The notes beneath the pieces were generated by a model, which did not search any database, was not told the origin of the DNA, and saw only the letters and a list, made by a program, of their open reading frames with translations. Positions 41,418 to 50,723 of a stretch of DNA of 55,314 bases are shown here, piece by piece (position 1 is the stretch's first letter; each line of letters begins with the position of its first letter). The stretch spans positions 1 to 55,314 of the forward strand of contig JAFUEE010000185.1 in NCBI GenBank assembly GCA_017464085.1. Direction: 5' to 3'. Made by a program: the position numbers and the translations under genes. The DNA comes from Pseudomonadota bacterium (GTDB lineage: Bacteria > Myxococcota_A > Bradymonadia > UBA4248).

Positions 41418-41516
41418 ACGGGGGCAGTCATTTGGGAGGCACAGGGATTTAAGTTTGCCTATGGGCGCAAGGCGTGCTTAAATGGTCAAGGTGTGTGTTT
41501 ATGCGTGAGGTGAGTG

Positions 41517-42344
41517 ATGAAGAAGCTATTGGGTGTGTTTGCAGGAATATGTTTGTGTGTATGTGCCGGCGAAGGGAGAGCCGAAGAGGTGCTGTCTGAG
41601 CTTTCGGATGCTGGGCACAAGGCGTTTGATGACCTGATTGAGGGACGTGCTTTGTTGGATCGGTGTGAGGCCGGAGAGAAGCCCTGTCCGATCAAGCTTT
41701 CGGAGCTTCACAAGAAGATACGCGCAGAATATGCCGAGAACACAGGATGTGAAGCGGCGTTTCGGTATCATTTTTATGAGATAGATTGCGGCGCGGATGG
41801 CAAGCCGGATCTTTTGCTCCAATATCGCGGCACGTGCATTTATGATCGCGGTGCGGAAGAAGCGTCAGGGCGCGATATTCTGATTTATCGGGATGATGCG
41901 GGCGGTTATCGCGTCGGAAGCGATGTGGAATTTTGGGAGAGAAGTTCGTTTGAGTTCACGGATCGCTCGTTTTACAGCGCTTATGGATCATGCGGCGCGG
42001 ATTGTTTCATCAGCGAGACAGGCTTTTTGGACAGTTCATGCGAGCGGCAGAAGGTCAGCTATGTGTCCCATGATGGGGATGATGATGAGACATTGCGCGT
42101 GGAGACATTCCGGGATGTGTATGTGCTTTTGAACCTCATGATTGATGGCAAGGGGTATTACCGGTTTTTATATGGCGTTGAGGACAGCGAAGTTTTGGCT
42201 TTGCGCCGGACGGCGGCACGGATAGAGCGCTTTTTGCCAAAGGCATTCCGGACGACTTCGGGAATCGCTTCGAAAATACTGACCGAGGGGGAAGTGGACC
42301 GTTTGATTGAAGCTGCGAAGGCGGCGCGCAGGGGCGGCAGGTGA
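41517..42344 (+). CDS. Exported protein of unknown function
   Basis: The 275-residue protein has a signal peptide (MKKLLGVFAGICLCVCAGEGRAEE). The mature part is acidic/aromatic with several cysteines (RCEAGEKPCPIKL, TGCEAAFRYHFYEIDCGADG, CGADCFISETGFLDSSC) and no family I recognise. Its EIDCGADGKPDLLLQYRG segment resembles a calcium-binding DxDxNxxxD-like loop of the kind seen in FG-GAP/VCBS-type repeats, but only one is present. GAGGTGA lies just before the ATG at 41517. Confidence 0.68.
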   Translation: MKKLLGVFAGICLCVCAGEGRAEEVLSELSDAGHKAFDDLIEGRALLDRCEAGEKPCPIKLSELHKKIRAEYAENTGCEAAFRYHFYEIDCGADGKPDLLLQYRGTCIYDRGAEEASGRDILIYRDDAGGYRVGSDVEFWERSSFEFTDRSFYSAYGSCGADCFISETGFLDSSCERQKVSYVSHDGDDDETLRVETFRDVYVLLNLMIDGKGYYRFLYGVEDSEVLALRRTAARIERFLPKAFRTTSGIASKILTEGEVDRLIEAAKAARRGGR

Positions 42345-42364
42345 TTCCAGGCGCGGGGGCATGT

Positions 42365-42440
42365 AAAAAAACGCCCTGCGTATCTGCCTGCGGCAGATAG
42401 CAGGGCGCCGGGCGCGTATCTGCCGCAGGCAGATAGCGCC
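42365..42440 (-). terminator. Tandem TAT/ATA hairpins 13 and 14; the first is the terminator of the RNA methyltransferase gene
   Basis: Element 13 is CGCCCTGC-G-TATCTGCC (42372-42388) with GGCAGATA-GCAGGGCG (42392-42407). Element 14 is GGCGC-G-TATCTGCC (42411-42424) with GGCAGATA-GCGCC (42428-42440). Both share the inner stem and the single extra G. On the minus strand element 13 is followed by seven T (42371-42365), making a good terminator for the gene ending at 42470. Confidence 0.85.
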
Positions 42441-42469
42441 GGGGATTGTAAGAAAACCCGCGAAAGGCG

Positions 42470-43810
42470 TCATTTATGGCGCAGGAGCGCGAGCGCTTCG
42501 ACGTGTCTGGTGTAGGGCATCATGTCGAAGGCCTCGATGCGCTCGATGACGTAGCCGGGGAGCGCGGCGATGTTCTGCGCCATCGTGTCGGGGTTGCAGC
42601 TCATGTAGAGGAGCGTGTCGACGCGCGAGGCGGAGAGGTTTTGTATGACTTTTGGGCTGAGGCCTTTGCGCGGGGGATCGAGGAGGATGACGTTCGGTCG
42701 CGGCCAGTCTGGCCAATCCTGTTCGAGGTCGAGCGTTTCGAAATGCGTCTGGAATGGGTCATTTTGTGAGATCTGCCGGGCGGCCTGTATGGCGGACGGG
42801 CTGAATTCGGCGCCATAGAGCGCTTGGAGTGGGGAGAGGATGCGTCCGAAAGCGCCTGCGCCGCAGTAGAGGTCCCAGGCGATTTTGGGTCTGGTCGGGA
42901 GCCAGTCTTTGGCGGAGAGATAGATTTTGGCAGCCATGTCTGAATTGAGCTGCGTGAAGCCGGAAGCGGTGAAAAGTGACACGGTGCTGCCGTGGTGTTC
43001 TGTCAGGTGAGTGACGCCGGTGAGTGTTTGGGAGGGGGCGATGCGGAGGGCGTTGTTTGGGGAGTCGTTGAGCGAATAGGAGACGCCTTTGACGGACGCA
43101 TTTTCGAGGAGCGCGTCTGCGAGACCGTGCAGCCATGCAGGCTCACCGGATTGCGCGCTTTTGCAGACGAGGTCGATGAGGACGTGTCCGGCATCGTTTG
43201 CGAAGAGCGAGACGTATCTGAGCGCGCCATTCGGCTGATTGACGTTTTTCCAGGCAGGTATCTGAAGCGCGTTGGCCGTTTTGGCGACGAACGCGATGAT
43301 ATGGTTGAGGGGGGAGCGCAGGATGATGCACTGCTTTGTGGGGAGGATGTCGTGCGAGCGTGGCTTGTAGGAGCCGAGGACGAGTCGTCCGCGCATTTCG
43401 GCCACGACGAGATCGGTGCGGTTTCGGTAGCGCAGGGGTTCGTCAGCCGGATGAAACAGCAGCTTGTGGATGTAGTTGATGCCAGCTTTTTTGAGCGCGT
43501 CGAGGACGATGTTTGTCTTGAGCTCGGCCTGCAGTGCCGGGGAGATGTGCATGAGCGGGCATCCGGCGCATGCGCCTGCGCATGGCCATGCATAGGGGCA
43601 GGGGGAGGTGACGCGGCTCGGGGCGGGCACCAGGAGCGCGTCACAGCGCCCCCATGCCTTGGGTTCATGGGGGCTTTTGTGCTCGATGTGGTATCTGATT
43701 TTTTCCCCGATGAGCGCGCCGGGAATGGCGACTTTGAGCGAGCCTTTTGGTGTCTCTTGTATGAGTATGCCGTTGAGGTCGCTGTCGAATTCGGTGATGA
43801 TGCCTTCCAC
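42470..43810 (-). CDS. RlmD/RlmC/TrmA-family RNA (uracil-C5) methyltransferase
   Basis: The 446-residue enzyme has an N-terminal TRAM domain (about 1-55), a [4Fe-4S] cysteine cluster CPYAWPCAGACAGCP (about residues 71-85), the SAM-binding motif WDLYCGAGAFGRIL (about 305-318), and LLDPPRKGLSP (about 375). The catalytic cysteine is in LLYMSCNPDTMAQN (about 402-415). This family makes m5U in 23S rRNA (747/1939) or tRNA (54); the Fe-S cluster favours 23S rRNA, but the exact site is not decidable here. It starts 9 bases after the AAA ATPase gene and so shares its transcript. Confidence 0.92.
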   Translation of the reverse strand: MEGIITEFDSDLNGILIQETPKGSLKVAIPGALIGEKIRYHIEHKSPHEPKAWGRCDALLVPAPSRVTSPCPYAWPCAGACAGCPLMHISPALQAELKTNIVLDALKKAGINYIHKLLFHPADEPLRYRNRTDLVVAEMRGRLVLGSYKPRSHDILPTKQCIILRSPLNHIIAFVAKTANALQIPAWKNVNQPNGALRYVSLFANDAGHVLIDLVCKSAQSGEPAWLHGLADALLENASVKGVSYSLNDSPNNALRIAPSQTLTGVTHLTEHHGSTVSLFTASGFTQLNSDMAAKIYLSAKDWLPTRPKIAWDLYCGAGAFGRILSPLQALYGAEFSPSAIQAARQISQNDPFQTHFETLDLEQDWPDWPRPNVILLDPPRKGLSPKVIQNLSASRVDTLLYMSCNPDTMAQNIAALPGYVIERIEAFDMMPYTRHVEALALLRHK

Positions 43811-43819
43811 GTCAGATCC

Positions 43820-46800
43820 TTAATTGAGATAGTCGTTGCCTTCCTCGTATCTGCGCATGACGCGTCCGGCGGCGGAGGCTTCGCTGACGCCTGTATCGTA
43901 GAGGATTTCGCTGGAGAGGAGGACGCCGTTGGTGGCGGCAGTGAACGCCGCGGTGAGTACGGCGTTCTTGATTTCGCCGCCGCTCATCTCGAGTTCGGAG
44001 AGCCATTCGTAATCGATGGGCTCAGCCGTGACGATTTCGGGCGGGCACATGTAGCGCCACAGGCGTTCGCGTTCCGGCTTTTTGGGCATCGGGAAATAGA
44101 TTTTGTAAGTGATACGGCGTTCGAAGGCGGGGTCGATGGCATTTTTGAGGTTTGTCGTCAGGATGCTGACGCCTTCATATCGTTCGACGAGCTGGAGCAG
44201 GACGTTGACGCTCATGTTCGAGTATCGGTCGTTTGATTTTGAGACATTGGACGTACGCTTTGTGAACAGTGAGTCAGCTTCGTCGAAGAGCAGGAGCTGC
44301 ATGTCCGGTCGAGCCTGTTCGAATATTGTCGTGAGGTTTTTCTCGGTTTCGCCGATGTATTTGTCGACCATGTTGGCGATGTTGATGCGCATGAGGGAGA
44401 GCCCGAGCTCGTGTGCGATGGCTTCGGCGCTGTGTGTTTTGCCTGTGCCGGGGTCTCCGTCGAAGAGCGCGATGACGCCAGTGCCTCGTCGTATGCGTTT
44501 GGAAAGGCCCCATTCGTAGAGGACGCGGCGGCGGTTCTGTGCGGAGCCGATAATTTTTTTGATGCGCTCCATGATATCGTCGCTGACGATGACATCGGAA
44601 AGATCGACCTCAGGGTCGGTGACGAACGCGAGATTGCCGATATTCTTGATGACCTGTACGGCGGCTGCGCGTTCGAGCGTGCGGTTGCTGACCGGAATGT
44701 CTGTTTCGCCGGCTTCAGTCTGATAGTAAGCGAGTTTTGTGGCTTTCTGGATCTGTATGGGCTGGAGCGCGAGCCGCTGGCTGAGCGCGCGGACATCGAC
44801 ATCGGAGTCGTTGAGGTGCGGCAGGTGGAGATGCTGAGTCCAGAATGCGGCGGCATTGTCTTTGAGGTTGGCGTCCATCTTTGCCTTGAAAGTGATGTAT
44901 GGATCGATGGCGGGGACGGTCTTGACCGCGAGCTCGACGCAGAGCGCGCAGATGACCGGGCGCAGCGAGAGCTGTCGCGCGAGTATCGTGGCAGAGCGAT
45001 CCTCGATGAGGAGCGGTCCGACATCGCGGATGCACACGATGGCGTTCATCAGCATGGCATCGATAAAGACGGATCTGAGGTATTCTTCGCAGTCGGAGGG
45101 ATGCAGGCCATTAAGCTGCGAGCCCTGGATGAGGATGAACGGCCTGGAGAGCTTGGATGCAGCAATCTTGATGAACGTGGTGCGACCGCTTCCCGGGAGG
45201 CCTTCGACGAGGAATGCCAGTGAGGGGATGAAGTTGAGGTTTTCGCGCTCGAGGTTTGGCTGCTGGTTGGGCAGGGGGCGTTCGAGGTAATTTCGGATGA
45301 TGTCGATGGTCTTCTGGTGCGACGGATCGAGGAAAGTGTCTTCAGAGAAATGCGGGAACTGGAGTTCGGCATATTGCGTGGCGGCGGCAGACAGCGAGCG
45401 GATGCCGGAAAAGAGCTTGATGATCTGCTCCGCGACGACGAGCTCATAGTAGAGCGGCTGTACGGGGGTGTTGTTTGAGGCGATGCGTATCAGGCCGGCA
45501 TTGACCATGGGGGAGGAGGGTGAAAGCCTGGACAGGACGTGTATGCGCTCGGCCTGCGTGCCGCATACGAACCGCATGATGGTGCCTGCGCTCATGTAGA
45601 CGACGGTGGGCTGGTCCCAGTTGGCGCGCAATGCGGACTTGAAAGTGGGATCGAGTTCGAGGCCTGCGAGGATCCAGAGCAGGAGCAGGTCGATATCGTC
45701 GAGGCTGAAGCGCTCGCGAAGCTCGTTGTCGCGCAGGATGACGTTCTGTGCGCGCGCGGCTTCGAAATCTACCTTGAGGATTTCGTGGAAGCGGTCGATG
45801 AAGCAGATGTAGAGCGGCTTTGATTCGGGGCCGCCGAACGCGCCACGGTCGATGTATGGCAAGGCGCGCGCCCAGTCGCCGAGCAGAGCCGTGATGCGCG
45901 AGACATGGTTGGTGATGTGGAGGTATGCGAGCTGGCGTGGATCATCGGTATTTGCGATGAACGGAACGATTTCCGGGGTGAAGATATCGAAAATCGCTTC
46001 GAGCGCGAGGTCGGTAGTTTCCTCGGCTTCGATTTCGTCTGTGTCCGGATTTGGGGCCGGTGCCGGCTCCGGTGCAGGGCGGCCGCGATAGATTGCGGCA
46101 TGCAGGTTCATCGGGGCGTTGTAGACTGTGCGTGTGAGCAGTTCAGGCTTCTGCTGGAGCAGTGCGGCAAGCGCCTGGATGCGCTCAGCGGAGAGCGGCG
46201 CGTCGAGCGGGACAGCGGTCGGCAGATGGCGAAGGAATTCCGGGCGAAACTCTGGGCGATTGTGTGGCGGAATCGCCATCCGTTGGCGGTACGCGACGTG
46301 GACGGCGTGCGGGATTTTGCGTCCATGAGGCCGGGCCGGCAGCGAGCGTCCGGGATCGGACGAATTCAAAAAGAAGTCTTTGAAGATGTGAGGGTAGAGC
46401 AGTTTTTTCTGCTCTGTTTCGGGGCGCGCCGGCTCTGCGGGGAGCGTGCGCGGCACGAAGACATCGGAATGCTCGACCGGTTGAGGAGGCTCGGATTTCT
46501 GTCGTTTGATTCCTTTTTTGCGCGTCAGTCTGGGCAATGCGTCTGTGGGTTCGATATGTTCTATGACGAATAGCGATCTGGCATTTTCGGCGGTAGGCGG
46601 TGCGCTGTTCTGGAGCGCTTGGGGTTCGGGAATATCGTCATCGGTGCTTTCTGCCGGCAAGGAGGCTGTTGTTTCGGTGTCCGTGGTATCAGTCCCGGGG
46701 CGTCTGGTGCCTCTTTTGCGCGTAAGTTTCGGGGCCGGTTCCTGAGCTTCCGTGGCAGCCAGCGCATCCGTGGCAGCGGGATCCTCGGGTGCCTGCGGCA

Positions 46801-47089
46801 GTCCAGGGCTGAGCGTATCAGAGGATGCGGTTTCGTCATCTGCCATTGGTGCTGTCTTGCGCGAAGCCCGTCTGTGCTTTTTGGGCGCGTCGTCGGATAT
46901 TTTTTCTGCCGTCTCAGCGTCTTTGGTGCTTGTCGCCACAGCGGTTTGCGTTTCTGCGTCTTTGGCGGCTGATTTTGATTTTCGGGGACGTTTGGTTGTT
47001 TGGGTCGATTCTGAGGGAACTGCGGATGCGCCGGCAGTCGAGTCCATGGATTCGTCAGATGGGGCAGATACACTTTTTTTAGTAGCCAT
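43820..47089 (-). CDS. Large protein with two AAA+ ATPase modules
   Basis: The protein has 1089 residues. Residues 1-230 are Ser/Thr/Pro/Lys-rich and probably disordered. The middle (about 260-600) is alpha-helical and unassigned. A first P-loop EGLPGSGRTT (about 628-637) belongs to a degenerate AAA module; the second module has a canonical Walker A DGDPGTGKTHS (about 877-887), Walker B LLLFDEADSLF (about 930-940), sensor-1 ILTTNLKNAID and arginine finger region AFERRITYKI. Two-module ATPases of this kind occur beside contractile injection systems, yet no sheath, tube or baseplate gene is present here. GAGG lies 7 bases before the ATG. Substrate unknown. Confidence 0.8.
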   Translation of the reverse strand: MATKKSVSAPSDESMDSTAGASAVPSESTQTTKRPRKSKSAAKDAETQTAVATSTKDAETAEKISDDAPKKHRRASRKTAPMADDETASSDTLSPGLPQAPEDPAATDALAATEAQEPAPKLTRKRGTRRPGTDTTDTETTASLPAESTDDDIPEPQALQNSAPPTAENARSLFVIEHIEPTDALPRLTRKKGIKRQKSEPPQPVEHSDVFVPRTLPAEPARPETEQKKLLYPHIFKDFFLNSSDPGRSLPARPHGRKIPHAVHVAYRQRMAIPPHNRPEFRPEFLRHLPTAVPLDAPLSAERIQALAALLQQKPELLTRTVYNAPMNLHAAIYRGRPAPEPAPAPNPDTDEIEAEETTDLALEAIFDIFTPEIVPFIANTDDPRQLAYLHITNHVSRITALLGDWARALPYIDRGAFGGPESKPLYICFIDRFHEILKVDFEAARAQNVILRDNELRERFSLDDIDLLLLWILAGLELDPTFKSALRANWDQPTVVYMSAGTIMRFVCGTQAERIHVLSRLSPSSPMVNAGLIRIASNNTPVQPLYYELVVAEQIIKLFSGIRSLSAAATQYAELQFPHFSEDTFLDPSHQKTIDIIRNYLERPLPNQQPNLERENLNFIPSLAFLVEGLPGSGRTTFIKIAASKLSRPFILIQGSQLNGLHPSDCEEYLRSVFIDAMLMNAIVCIRDVGPLLIEDRSATILARQLSLRPVICALCVELAVKTVPAIDPYITFKAKMDANLKDNAAAFWTQHLHLPHLNDSDVDVRALSQRLALQPIQIQKATKLAYYQTEAGETDIPVSNRTLERAAAVQVIKNIGNLAFVTDPEVDLSDVIVSDDIMERIKKIIGSAQNRRRVLYEWGLSKRIRRGTGVIALFDGDPGTGKTHSAEAIAHELGLSLMRINIANMVDKYIGETEKNLTTIFEQARPDMQLLLFDEADSLFTKRTSNVSKSNDRYSNMSVNVLLQLVERYEGVSILTTNLKNAIDPAFERRITYKIYFPMPKKPERERLWRYMCPPEIVTAEPIDYEWLSELEMSGGEIKNAVLTAAFTAATNGVLLSSEILYDTGVSEASAAGRVMRRYEEGNDYLN

Positions 47090-47276
47090 TTGAAGACCTC
47101 ACGAAAAACAATGAAGGCGCGAAAGTTCGCGCCCAGAATCAAAAATGCGTGCTGATCTTTTTTGGGGCGGGGGAAGTGTCCCCCTGCGCGTCTATGTGCT
47201 CCCCAGGGCAGCAAGTCAGCTGCCCTGTCTGCGCGCATACGCCGCTACCCCCTCCGGCGCATGATCGCAGCCTGGA

Positions 47277-49334
47277 TCACTTGCGGTCTGTGATGACGAA
47301 CTCGACGCGTCTGTTGAGCGCGCGAGCTTTTGATGTCTTGGCGGGATCGAGCGGTTTGTCAGGGCCGTATCCGATCGCGCTCAGGCGTTCGGAGGCGATG
47401 CCTTTGCCGATCAGGTAATCGACGACAGCCTGAGCTCTCTGCCGGCTCAGGACGATATTATGCTCGTACTTGCCTGTATCGTCGGTATGGCCTTCGACGG
47501 AGATATGCTTGATTCCCGGGTTTGCGAGTATGGACTGAGCGATCTGGTCGAGGAGGGAGTTGGATTTCTTCTTGATGGTCGCCTTATTGTTGTCGAAGTA
47601 GATTTTGTCTTTGATTTCGATTTTGTCTTCGAGGACGAAGACGATCTGCTTGCCCTTGTCGGGGCATCCGTCGTCATCTTTGACGCCGTTGATGATTTCG
47701 GCTTCGTTGGGGCATTGGTCGGCGCCTCTGCAGACGTGTGCATATTTGTCGAGGAGTCCCTGATCGGAGACCCATGGATCGCAGATGCCGTCGTGATCGT
47801 TATCGGGATCCGGGCAGCCGTCTTCGTCTTCGAAGTTATCGAAGTCTTCAGGTTCGTTGGGGCATTTGTCGTTGCCGGAGCAGAAATAGAGGTCTGAGAG
47901 CCCGAGTTCTTCGACGAACGGGGAGCAGATGCCGTCGGCATCGGTATCGGCGTTGGGGCATCCGTTGAACTCGTCAGTGCCCTGAAGCAGCGGGCATTTG
48001 TCAGTCATGCGGCATTCGAAGCGGTTGGCAAGCGCTTCATCTTCGATCCATCCGTCGCACCATTTGTCGCCGTCGGTATCTGGATTGGGGCATCCGTTGA
48101 AGAGCTCGCTGCCGGCGTTATTGGGGCATTCGTCAGACATCTGGCAGGCATATTTCTCGGCGATTGCGGGATCGATGACCCAAGGATCGCACCATTTGTC
48201 GCTGTCGCTGTCAGGGTTGGGGCATCCGTTGAATTCGTCGAGGCCTTCGATATCTGGGCATTCATCTGTGCGCTTGCAAGAGAAGGCTTCAGCGAGGCTG
48301 TCGCTGTCGATCCAGGGATCGCACCAGCTGTCGTGGTCGCTGTCGGGATCGGGGCAACCGCTGAATTCTTCGGAGCCTGCGATATTGGGGCATTTGTCTT
48401 TGTAGTCGAGGATGCCGTCTTCATCGGAATCGACCGCGACGGGGCTGTATTCGAGGCCGAACAGGACGCGGTATTTGGGGTTCTTGACGGCGTCATCGAT
48501 GCCGGCGCCTGCACCGGCGGAGATGTTGAAGCCGACTGGGGTGCGGAATTTGAGGCCGAGCAGGTATTCCGCCTGATTCTGGTTGTCATCGAAGGCCTTG
48601 TCGCTCAGCGGTGTCTCCCCGTAGATCTCCCCTTTGAGGTCGAGCCAGTTTGGAATGACGTGATAGACGACGCCGAAGCCGTAATTGAAGGCATGCGAGT
48701 TCGTGTAGTCGAGGAATTCCGTTGTCGGGCGGATCGTGAAGCCTGCATTGAGCATCATCTCGACGGGGCCGGCTTCATAATCGAAAGTGAGGTAAGGGCG
48801 TCCCCAGAGCGGGTATTCGCCGAGGTAAGCTTCATGCTTGCCGGTGGGCATGGAGATGATGGCGCCGATGCCCATGCCGAAGCCGTGGAATCTCTCGCGC
48901 TTCAGGATTGTGGCTTTGAGGCGGACCTGCAGGTCGCCCATCCATCCTGTTTCGGCGGAGGGTGCGCTGTCGGCCTGGTCTTTCCAGGTGCTGTTGTATC
49001 CTTCATAGGGGATGAAGGGTGCGGCGATGCCGACCTCGAGAACATCGAGGATGCCGAGAGCGACACTGAGGTTCATCGTGACGAGGTGTTCGAGCCTGGC
49101 TTCCTCCCCCTGGATGGTCGTGAACCTGAGCGGGGTGTTGGCATAATCGGTCATCAGGCTGATATCATAGTCGAGGTGGCCGAGTGTTTTTGAAGATTCG
49201 ACGCTGAAAACGCCTTCAGTTCCGGAAATCGAGTAAAACTGGCGGACATCGAAGCCGCCATCTGCAGCAGCCTGTGATGCGCCGCATACGGAAAGAAGGG
49301 CGGCCAAGAGGCAACGGGTCAGGTTTTTTTTCAT
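47277..49334 (-). CDS. OmpA-family outer-membrane protein with TSP3 repeats
   Basis: The 685-residue protein has a signal peptide (MKKNLTRCLLAALLSVCGAS, then QAAADG), an N-terminal beta-rich membrane part (about 25-310), six or so calcium-binding TSP3-like repeats (about 315-565; units such as DSDGDKWCDPW followed by DECPNNAGSELFNGCPNPD) and a C-terminal OmpA peptidoglycan-binding domain (about 575-683; EGHTDDTGKYEHNIVLSRQR). The repeats are longer than standard TSP3 because a WCDPWI-type insert recurs. The ATG 49334 has GGAG 11 bases upstream. It likely tethers the outer membrane to peptidoglycan and exposes a rigid stalk. It follows lysC by 71 bases. Confidence 0.9.
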   Translation of the reverse strand: MKKNLTRCLLAALLSVCGASQAAADGGFDVRQFYSISGTEGVFSVESSKTLGHLDYDISLMTDYANTPLRFTTIQGEEARLEHLVTMNLSVALGILDVLEVGIAAPFIPYEGYNSTWKDQADSAPSAETGWMGDLQVRLKATILKRERFHGFGMGIGAIISMPTGKHEAYLGEYPLWGRPYLTFDYEAGPVEMMLNAGFTIRPTTEFLDYTNSHAFNYGFGVVYHVIPNWLDLKGEIYGETPLSDKAFDDNQNQAEYLLGLKFRTPVGFNISAGAGAGIDDAVKNPKYRVLFGLEYSPVAVDSDEDGILDYKDKCPNIAGSEEFSGCPDPDSDHDSWCDPWIDSDSLAEAFSCKRTDECPDIEGLDEFNGCPNPDSDSDKWCDPWVIDPAIAEKYACQMSDECPNNAGSELFNGCPNPDTDGDKWCDGWIEDEALANRFECRMTDKCPLLQGTDEFNGCPNADTDADGICSPFVEELGLSDLYFCSGNDKCPNEPEDFDNFEDEDGCPDPDNDHDGICDPWVSDQGLLDKYAHVCRGADQCPNEAEIINGVKDDDGCPDKGKQIVFVLEDKIEIKDKIYFDNNKATIKKKSNSLLDQIAQSILANPGIKHISVEGHTDDTGKYEHNIVLSRQRAQAVVDYLIGKGIASERLSAIGYGPDKPLDPAKTSKARALNRRVEFVITDRK

Positions 49335-49405
49335 GTGTAAGTATCTCCTCTGGGGTAAACCGAGATAAAAAGACACGGCATTATACCCGAAACGCCTGCA
49401 TAACA

Positions 49406-50605
49406 CTAATTTTTAATGCACGCGTGCAGAGCATCAGACGCGGCTGCGACGTCGACGTCGCGAACGACGAACGTGACAGCGTTCGGCTGAATGAACATCG
49501 CGAGGGGGGTGATATTTTTTTCAGCGAGCAGTGCCTGATATTTTGCGGGGATGGCAGGGAAGCGCCCGAGGTCGTGGCCGACGGCGGTGACGTTTTTGAC
49601 ATCGGCGCGCAGGATGCCGGAGGCGCCGTTTCCGAGCGCGGCGCGGAGCGCGTCTTCGTCTGTGCAGTTCCAGATGTCGAGTAGCGCTTCGGCATGGCTG
49701 TGCGAGAGCGACATATCCATGAGCTTGATGCCGTCAGTTTTCTGGAGCGTGCCGAGCCATGATGCCGGGGAGGGGACATCGAGCGAGACGTACATGGTCT
49801 TTTTTGCAGTGACGATCGCGAGCGGTCGGAGCTCGGCCTGCTGGAGCGCGTAGTCGGGCCATCCGTCCGGTCGGATGAACGTCCCCGTGGAGGCCGGGTC
49901 ATGGGATTTTTTTGCATACAGTGCGATCTGATGCCTGTGCGCGTACGATATGGCCTCGTCGTGGAGGACTTTTGCGCCGTGCTGGGCCATTTCGAGCATT
50001 TCGGCGCTCGAGAGCTGTTCGAGTTTCTGTGCGGAGAGGACGACTTTGGGGTCTGCGGAATAGACGCCGTCGACGTCGCTGTAGATCTCGCAAGCCTGCG
50101 CGGAGAGGGCGCCTGCGAGCGCGATCGCGGTCATATCGGATCCCCCGCGGCCGAGCGTCGTGATCTCATTTTTGTAGCTGGTGCCCTGGAAGCCTGCGAC
50201 GATGACGATTTTTCCGCGTTCGAGCTCGTCCTGAATGCGGAATGGGCGCACGGAGATGATGCGCGCGTGGGCGTGAGAATCGTTGGTGACGATGCCGGAC
50301 TGGCTTCCTGTGAAGCTGATGGACATGGCGCCGTGCTTCTGAATGGCGATCGAGAGGAGTGCCATGGTCGTGCGCTCTCCGGTGCTCAGGAGCATGTCGA
50401 GCTCGCGGGCGGGCGGCTCCGGGGTGATCTGCCTGGCGCGCCTGAGGAGCTCGTCGGTGGCGTTGCCCATGGCGGAGACGACGACGACGACGCCGAAGCC
50501 TTCGGACTGTTTCTGCACGACGCGCTGTGCGACCGCCTCGAGCTTTTCGAGCGTCGCGACCGAGCTGCCCCCGTATTTCTGAATGATGATCGGTCTCTGA
50601 GTCAT
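49406..50605 (-). CDS. lysC: Aspartate kinase
   Basis: The 399-residue enzyme phosphorylates aspartate, the first step to lysine, threonine, methionine and diaminopimelate. The N-terminal [20 protein letters not shown] is the signature, with [19 protein letters not shown] (about residues 150-168) and [17 protein letters not shown] (about 173-189). The C-terminal 130 residues form the ACT domains for feedback control. Length fits the single-subunit class. AAGG stands before the ATG. Confidence 0.95.
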   Translation of the reverse strand: MTQRPIIIQKYGGSSVATLEKLEAVAQRVVQKQSEGFGVVVVVSAMGNATDELLRRARQITPEPPARELDMLLSTGERTTMALLSIAIQKHGAMSISFTGSQSGIVTNDSHAHARIISVRPFRIQDELERGKIVIVAGFQGTSYKNEITTLGRGGSDMTAIALAGALSAQACEIYSDVDGVYSADPKVVLSAQKLEQLSSAEMLEMAQHGAKVLHDEAISYAHRHQIALYAKKSHDPASTGTFIRPDGWPDYALQQAELRPLAIVTAKKTMYVSLDVPSPASWLGTLQKTDGIKLMDMSLSHSHAEALLDIWNCTDEDALRAALGNGASGILRADVKNVTAVGHDLGRFPAIPAKYQALLAEKNITPLAMFIQPNAVTFVVRDVDVAAASDALHACIKN

Positions 50606-50634
50606 GGTGCGGCCTTATGAAGAGTGCGCAGCAC

Positions 50635-50668
50635 GCGCGGCGCGTATTGCCGCAGGCGATAGCGGCGC
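50635..50668 (+). repeat. TAT/ATA hairpin element 15
   Basis: CGCGCGG-CGC-G-TATTGCC and GGCGATA-GCGGCGCG form a hairpin with one G-T pair and the extra G beside TAT. It lies between lysC and the hslO terminator. Confidence 0.7.
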
Positions 50669-50669
50669 G

Positions 50670-50713
50670 AAAAAAAAGCCGGCGTATTTTGCGATGCGCA
50701 AAAAAGCCGGCTT
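50670..50713 (-). terminator. Terminator of hslO
   Basis: AAGCCGGC...TTTTGCG (50676-50693) and CGCAAAA...GCCGGCTT (50697-50713) form a long stem with a small internal loop; on the minus strand a run of seven T follows. It stands 10 bases after the hslO stop. Confidence 0.85.
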
Positions 50714-50723
50714 CTCCAGGGTG

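Larger units (their letters stand above)
41039..41516. other. Repeat-filled intergenic region
   Basis: This stretch holds the second copy of the 140-bp repeat (41078-41226) and a 41-bp tandem array (41230-41417), both listed separately. A 129-codon frame across it changes register with every 41-bp unit and is not a gene. A promoter for the gene at 41517 could lie at the 3' edge but none is clear. Confidence 0.7.

Noticed and set aside
41124-41513. Open frame of 129 codons across the 41-bp tandem repeat
   Set aside because: The repeat unit is not a multiple of three, so the peptide changes register at every unit; no ribosome binding site or family.
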